A stretch of 25,968 nucleotides of DNA from Leptospiraceae bacterium (GTDB lineage: Bacteria; Spirochaetota; Leptospiria; Leptospirales; Leptospiraceae): the NCBI GenBank assembly GCA_027485405.1, contig JAIXRB010000002.1:1-25968 (forward strand), read 5' to 3'. A program made the position numbers and the translations under genes. Below, one piece after another: positions 22,900 to 25,968 of the stretch; within the stretch, counting starts at the first letter, position 1; every line of letters begins with the position of its first letter. Below the pieces are notes generated by a model that did no database searches, was not told the origin of the DNA, and was given only the letters and a program-made list of their open reading frames with translations.

Positions 22900-23406
22900 A
22901 TGACTGCCACCGAATTAGCCCCCAAATCCCCAAACGAAACCAAAGTGGAAACGAGACATATTGTTTTGCCTAACCATGCGAACCATTACGGAACAGCGTT
23001 CGGAGGGGTTTTGATGTCTTGGATCGACATTATCGCCGCTATGGTGGCACAGCGGCATTCCGGAAAAGACGCAGTAACCGCCAGTGTTGATCGGCTCAAC
23101 TTCATTGCTCCGATCCAAGTGGGGGACCATGTGATTCTAAAGGCAATGGTGAACCACGTCGGTAGGTCTTCCATGGAAGTGGGGGTTCAAGTTACAAAAG
23201 AAGACCCGTATACGGGAATTCAAGTGCGAGCTACAACGGCGTATTTGTCTTTCGTAGCCTTGGATGAAAATAAAAAACCAATCCCAGTGCCAGGACTAAT
23301 TTTAGAAACGGAAGACCATGTGCGTCGATTCAAAGAATCTGAAATGAGAGTACAAGCAAACAAAGAGTTTGTGGCAAAGCTCAGAGAATCTAGAAAAAAG
23401 AATTAG
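22900..23406 (+). CDS. YciA-like acyl-CoA thioesterase
   Basis: A 168-residue single hotdog-fold protein that would hydrolyse acyl-CoA to free acid and CoA in the cytoplasm. Family features are VLPNHANHYGTAFGGVLMSWID (here with Asn-Gly-Gly and the active-site Asp in WID), followed by ASVDRLNFIAPIQVGDHV, VNHVGRSSMEVGV and TTAYLSFVALD. The length is typical of the YciA/acyl-CoA hydrolase group, with a charged C-terminal tail (FKESEMRVQANKEF). Chain-length preference cannot be judged. It stands alone: divergent from the histidine kinase (88 bases) and convergent with the unknown gene at 23412 (five bases). The ATG has no strong ribosome-binding site. Confidence 0.88.
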   Translation: MTATELAPKSPNETKVETRHIVLPNHANHYGTAFGGVLMSWIDIIAAMVAQRHSGKDAVTASVDRLNFIAPIQVGDHVILKAMVNHVGRSSMEVGVQVTKEDPYTGIQVRATTAYLSFVALDENKKPIPVPGLILETEDHVRRFKESEMRVQANKEFVAKLRESRKKN

Positions 23407-23411
23407 GTATC

Positions 23412-24161
23412 TTAAACTTTGTGCGAGCCGGCTTGGGTGTTTTCTTTTAAGCCGAGTCTGTTCGCAACTTCTAATCTTAGTTTGGAGTAGTTCTTTTCGA
23501 ATTTTGGCTTAGAATTCCAATCCCAAGCTAAGATGGGTAAATCGTTGGTATCTCTTAGGGTTTCCATTAGTTTCTTTTCATCGAAACTGTTTCTAGAAAA
23601 CAGAAAGGGGTTACGAAACTGACCTTCGAGGTTTGGATACTTTTTATCATTTTCATCGATCAATTGGCAAAGCTCGATCCCTCTCTGGAAAATGTAGTCT
23701 AAAAAATCAAAGCCGAACGGATCTGGATTCTGATTGCCCAATTTCTTTTCCATAATCCACTTATACCAGTCGTAGCCATAAATAAAGTCATGCACATAGC
23801 GAAACTTAATGGGAGAGTGCATCCCAAATAAATGAAACAACTCGCAAATTCTTTTTATCTTATTATCAAAGGATGTTTCGTTCTGTTGCATTTGGTTTCG
23901 AAAAGTCTTTGCTAAGTCCAAAAATAGAAAATCCAAATCCCAAAAGATGTTATTAGGAAAATCAATCAGTATCTGCTCGGTAATGGAAACAATCCCTGCT
24001 TCTAATCCTAAATTCCAATTGGGATTCCAAGTGGAATCCATTTCGGGGAGTCTCTCAAATAGACTTTGAAAAGGAGTGGGTTTTTGATTGGTTGAACACA
24101 GTGTCAAATATTGGACTGCTTGGCCTTGTAGTCGATTATCTATAGTTTGCCCAAAATTCAT
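23412..24161 (-). CDS. Hypothetical protein coupled to UbiA-family gene
   Basis: I do not recognise this 249-residue protein. It is soluble by appearance, with no signal peptide or membrane helix, and unusually rich in Phe, Trp, Asp and Asn (for example NIFWDLDFLFLDLAK and YVHDFIYGYDWYKWI). These aromatic helices suggest an all-alpha fold. The open frame extends to 24230, but Met 24159-24161 overlaps the UbiA stop as ATGA, the common coupling arrangement, so I start there. The preceding codons would run 73 bases into the UbiA gene. Coupling suggests a role with that prenyltransferase, perhaps on its substrate or product. Nothing in sequence proves it. Confidence 0.72.
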   Translation of the reverse strand: MNFGQTIDNRLQGQAVQYLTLCSTNQKPTPFQSLFERLPEMDSTWNPNWNLGLEAGIVSITEQILIDFPNNIFWDLDFLFLDLAKTFRNQMQQNETSFDNKIKRICELFHLFGMHSPIKFRYVHDFIYGYDWYKWIMEKKLGNQNPDPFGFDFLDYIFQRGIELCQLIDENDKKYPNLEGQFRNPFLFSRNSFDEKKLMETLRDTNDLPILAWDWNSKPKFEKNYSKLRLEVANRLGLKENTQAGSHKV

Positions 24162-25129
24162 AGAAAAAGAATGGTCACCTGACTTAGACTTGCGAGCCGC
24201 ACTATGGAAGAAAGCAGTAAAGTCCCCCAAATGGCATAGTGAATCTGGTCCTTATACAATTTTTGCGGAACGAAGGCATTGGTTTGAGCCAGTGAATGCC
24301 AATGAAACAGACGAACGGTAAAGAATGCATTGACGAAAAGGATTAAAATACTGCCAAAAATCGAAAATTGGTTCTGATAGATCCAGAGAAACAAAGTTAG
24401 AAGGCAAGTTGAAGTGATCATAAGAACAGCAATTGTCTTTCGAACAAAAGAATTGCCGAGCAAAGTGACGAAAGTAGTTTTTCCGCCTTCACGATCGCTT
24501 TCTTCGTCACTGAGTCCACTTGCTAGAGCCGAGGCAGAAGCAAAGAGAACAGAGATAAACAAAAGTAAAGCGAACGATTCGGAGAAATGAAATCCGTTTT
24601 GTAAGCAAAAATGAAAAAGAGGGAGCATAAAGCCCACTCCTCCCAATTCTAAAACCTCCCCCCCGCCTCTATAGTTTAATCGAATAGGTGGCAACGAATA
24701 GCCTGCAAAAACCAAAATGGAAATCAAAGCGAAGCCAGTAAAAAGAAAGGAGGAAGTAAAGTAATCAGCGAGAATGGAAGTGATGAGGCAAACAACTCCG
24801 AAGAGAATTCCTGCCCAAAATACGGCAGTTCTAGAAAGGATTTTGTCAGGGATGGTTTTTGGAGAACAGCTCTCTGGAAACTTTGTGCGTTTGATTGTGT
24901 CTACGGACTCATCTGCAAAGTCGTTTAACAGAACTATGTAGCCTAGTAAAAAAATAGTAAAGAAGAAGCCGAAAACCAAGGGCAAAACTTGAAGTGTACC
25001 GGATTCTGCTATTCCATAGAATTGACCTAGGAAAAATGGAACCAGTAGTTTTGGCCAACTCTTGATCTTCAAAGCGTAAAGCCATTTGGACACCAAACTC
25101 AAAGAGGAGAAAGGAAGCCCTTCATTCAT
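24158..25129 (-). CDS. UbiA-family (MenA-like) prenyltransferase
   Basis: A 323-residue inner-membrane enzyme with about nine hydrophobic helices. It carries both aspartate-rich motifs that bind Mg2+ and prenyl diphosphate: LNDFADESVD (Asn69, Asp70, Asp73, Asp77) and GLSDEESDREGGKTTF (Asp208, Asp212). The loop YSLPPIRLNYRGGGEVLE resembles the MenA (1,4-dihydroxy-2-naphthoate) and related subgroup. It would transfer a prenyl chain to an aromatic acceptor, in quinone or other lipid synthesis. The acceptor cannot be settled from sequence, and no menaquinone genes are adjacent. It is co-translated (ATGA) with the unknown gene at 24161 and diverges from the ABC transporter across 59 bases. The ATG has no good ribosome-binding site. 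Confidence 0.85.
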   Translation of the reverse strand: MNEGLPFSSLSLVSKWLYALKIKSWPKLLVPFFLGQFYGIAESGTLQVLPLVFGFFFTIFLLGYIVLLNDFADESVDTIKRTKFPESCSPKTIPDKILSRTAVFWAGILFGVVCLITSILADYFTSSFLFTGFALISILVFAGYSLPPIRLNYRGGGEVLELGGVGFMLPLFHFCLQNGFHFSESFALLLFISVLFASASALASGLSDEESDREGGKTTFVTLLGNSFVRKTIAVLMITSTCLLTLFLWIYQNQFSIFGSILILFVNAFFTVRLFHWHSLAQTNAFVPQKLYKDQIHYAIWGTLLLSSIVRLASLSQVTILFL

Positions 25130-25188
25130 GTCTTTTTTTCATCTTTTAGATCAGATTCTTTCCCCCACTTGCGTAGGCAATTAGAAGA

Positions 25189-25935
25189 ATGGTGTCTCTT
25201 CGCTTGCAAAGTATCTCGAAGTGCCTTGGCGGATCACAAATTCTAAAAGATTTCTCGGCATTCATCCCAGAAAAGAGCTTTGTTGGACTATTGGGTCCCA
25301 ATGGAGCCGGCAAATCCACTTTGCTTCAAATTTGTGCTGGGCTTATGGAACCTGACAGTGGTTCTATCCAAAGAATTGAAACGACTACAAACCGAGAGAT
25401 CCAAAGAAATCAGATAGGTTTTTGCACGCAAGGCGCACAGTTTTGGCAAGGATTGACTGTTCTCGAGCAAATGTTTTTTACGATTGAGCTCTATGGACAG
25501 TCAAAAAAAAAATTGAGGGAGCGAATTGATTTTTTACTAGAAAGTCTTCGGCTAACTGAAAAGATCAATTCATTACCAAACCAAATTTCGGGTGGTGAAC
25601 AAAAGAGGCTACAGATTGCTTTGAGTGTTTTGATGAACCCAAAGTTTTTGATCTTAGATGAACCCACTGCCCACCTAGACTGGGAAAGTCGAGAGCTATT
25701 GCAGAGTTGGTTGCCAGCCCTCGCAAAGAAAGAAGAACTTACGGTGCTTTGTACTTCCCATGACTTTGAAGATATCTTCTCACTTGCCGATGCTTTTATT
25801 ATTTTAGTTAGCGGAAGCATCAAATGGATTTCTGAAAGCTTAACCCTTGATTCAACTGCAATTGCCGAAAAGCCTGAGCTTACTCACCTAAAAGAGATTT
25901 ATTTGCAGAATAGTAAATCCGCGAGGAGAGTATGA
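25189..25935 (+). CDS. ABC transporter ATP-binding protein
   Basis: A 248-residue ATPase subunit of an ABC transporter, peripheral to the inner membrane. It has Walker A GPNGAGKST (36-44), a Q-loop glutamine in FCTQGAQF (Gln81 or Gln84), the signature ISGGEQKRLQIALS (133-146), Walker B FLILDEPT with Asp157 and Glu158, D-loop HLD, and the switch His191 in CTSHDFED. Overall it resembles ATPases of the ABC-2 export type. It overlaps the next gene by ATGA (25932-25935), so it probably works with a permease encoded there. The coding run of ten A at 25503-25512 (Lys105-Lys107) is a possible slippage site. The cargo is unknown. Confidence 0.92.
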   Translation: MVSLRLQSISKCLGGSQILKDFSAFIPEKSFVGLLGPNGAGKSTLLQICAGLMEPDSGSIQRIETTTNREIQRNQIGFCTQGAQFWQGLTVLEQMFFTIELYGQSKKKLRERIDFLLESLRLTEKINSLPNQISGGEQKRLQIALSVLMNPKFLILDEPTAHLDWESRELLQSWLPALAKKEELTVLCTSHDFEDIFSLADAFIILVSGSIKWISESLTLDSTAIAEKPELTHLKEIYLQNSKSARRV

Positions 25936-25968
25936 AATCAGTTTCTCTATTTAAAAGAAACTGGATCC
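25932..25968 (+). CDS. Start of next gene, probably ABC transporter permease (partial)
   Basis: Only twelve codons are visible, beginning MKSVSLFKRNW, and the gene runs off the window. GAGGAG lies upstream at about 25923-25928, and the ATG overlaps the stop of the ATPase gene as ATGA. A basic segment such as FKRNW is common before the first membrane helix of ABC-2 permeases. That identity is inferred from position, not from domain evidence. Confidence 0.6.
   Translation, partial: MKSVSLFKRNWI

Noticed and set aside
23424..23460. CGGCTT/AAGCCG inverted repeat near the end of the unknown gene as a terminator
   Set aside because: The stem is only six pairs with a long loop and lacks a U tract in the right place.
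24162..24230. Upstream extension of the unknown gene
   Set aside because: It would run 73 bases into UbiA, while Met 24161 gives a normal ATGA overlap.
25963..25968. GGATCC at the window edge as a cloning junction
   Set aside because: A six-base site at the edge is not evidence of a vector; the frame of the next gene runs straight through it.
1..25968. CRISPR arrays, tRNA genes, insertion sequences or prophage
   Set aside because: No regularly spaced repeats, cloverleaf-like segments, transposase motifs or phage genes were seen on either strand.

Overview
The window reads as chromosomal DNA from a spirochaete, most likely Leptospira (an inference from gene content, not a database match). 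Supporting signs are an AT-leaning composition, an AlgE-type alginate-export outer-membrane protein, a lipoprotein with a relaxed L-S-A-C lipobox, many soluble or membrane signalling proteins, and metabolic genes in short operons. There are no transposases, phage genes, CRISPR arrays, rRNAs or tRNAs that I can see. Coding density is very high: the longest stretch without a gene is about 140 bases, at the left edge.

Layout. (1) 1-783: a perfect bidirectional terminator, then a minus-strand voltage-gated K+ channel gene with an in-frame TAA just before the selectivity filter. (2) 859-5629, minus strand: five overlapping genes read as cupin, APH-like/P-loop kinase fusion, YheT-type hydrolase, REC-GGDEF diguanylate cyclase, SrkA-type protein kinase. 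(3) 5747-14439, plus strand: a chemotaxis receptor, phosphoenolpyruvate carboxylase, a SpoIIE-type phosphatase, an SbtA-type bicarbonate transporter and an outer-membrane porin. (4) 14446-16333: a small winged-helix regulator divergent from an NAD-type isocitrate dehydrogenase, with two perfect inverted repeats between them. (5) 16376-20373, plus strand: a small membrane protein, a Notum/pectinacetylesterase-like lipoprotein, and EutB/EutC ethanolamine ammonia-lyase. (6) 20309-22811, minus strand: a hybrid-free two-component pair (GAF-PAS-PAS histidine kinase and receiver-only regulator), whose regulator gene overlaps the 3' end of eutC. (7) 22900-25968: an acyl-CoA thioesterase, an unknown protein coupled to a UbiA-family prenyltransferase, and a divergent ABC transporter ATPase followed by the first codons of its presumed permease.

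Working together: PEP carboxylase uses bicarbonate, and a bicarbonate transporter lies two genes downstream on the same strand, which suggests a bicarbonate-uptake and anaplerosis unit in a heterotroph. NAD-type isocitrate dehydrogenase and EutBC feed central carbon metabolism, EutBC by way of acetaldehyde and ammonia. The most striking single observations are the stop codon in the K+ channel, the substituted aspartate-inhibition site of PEP carboxylase, the esterase lipoprotein joined to eutBC, and the palindromes at the chemotaxis-receptor and isocitrate-dehydrogenase promoters. No obviously new defence or mobile system was found.
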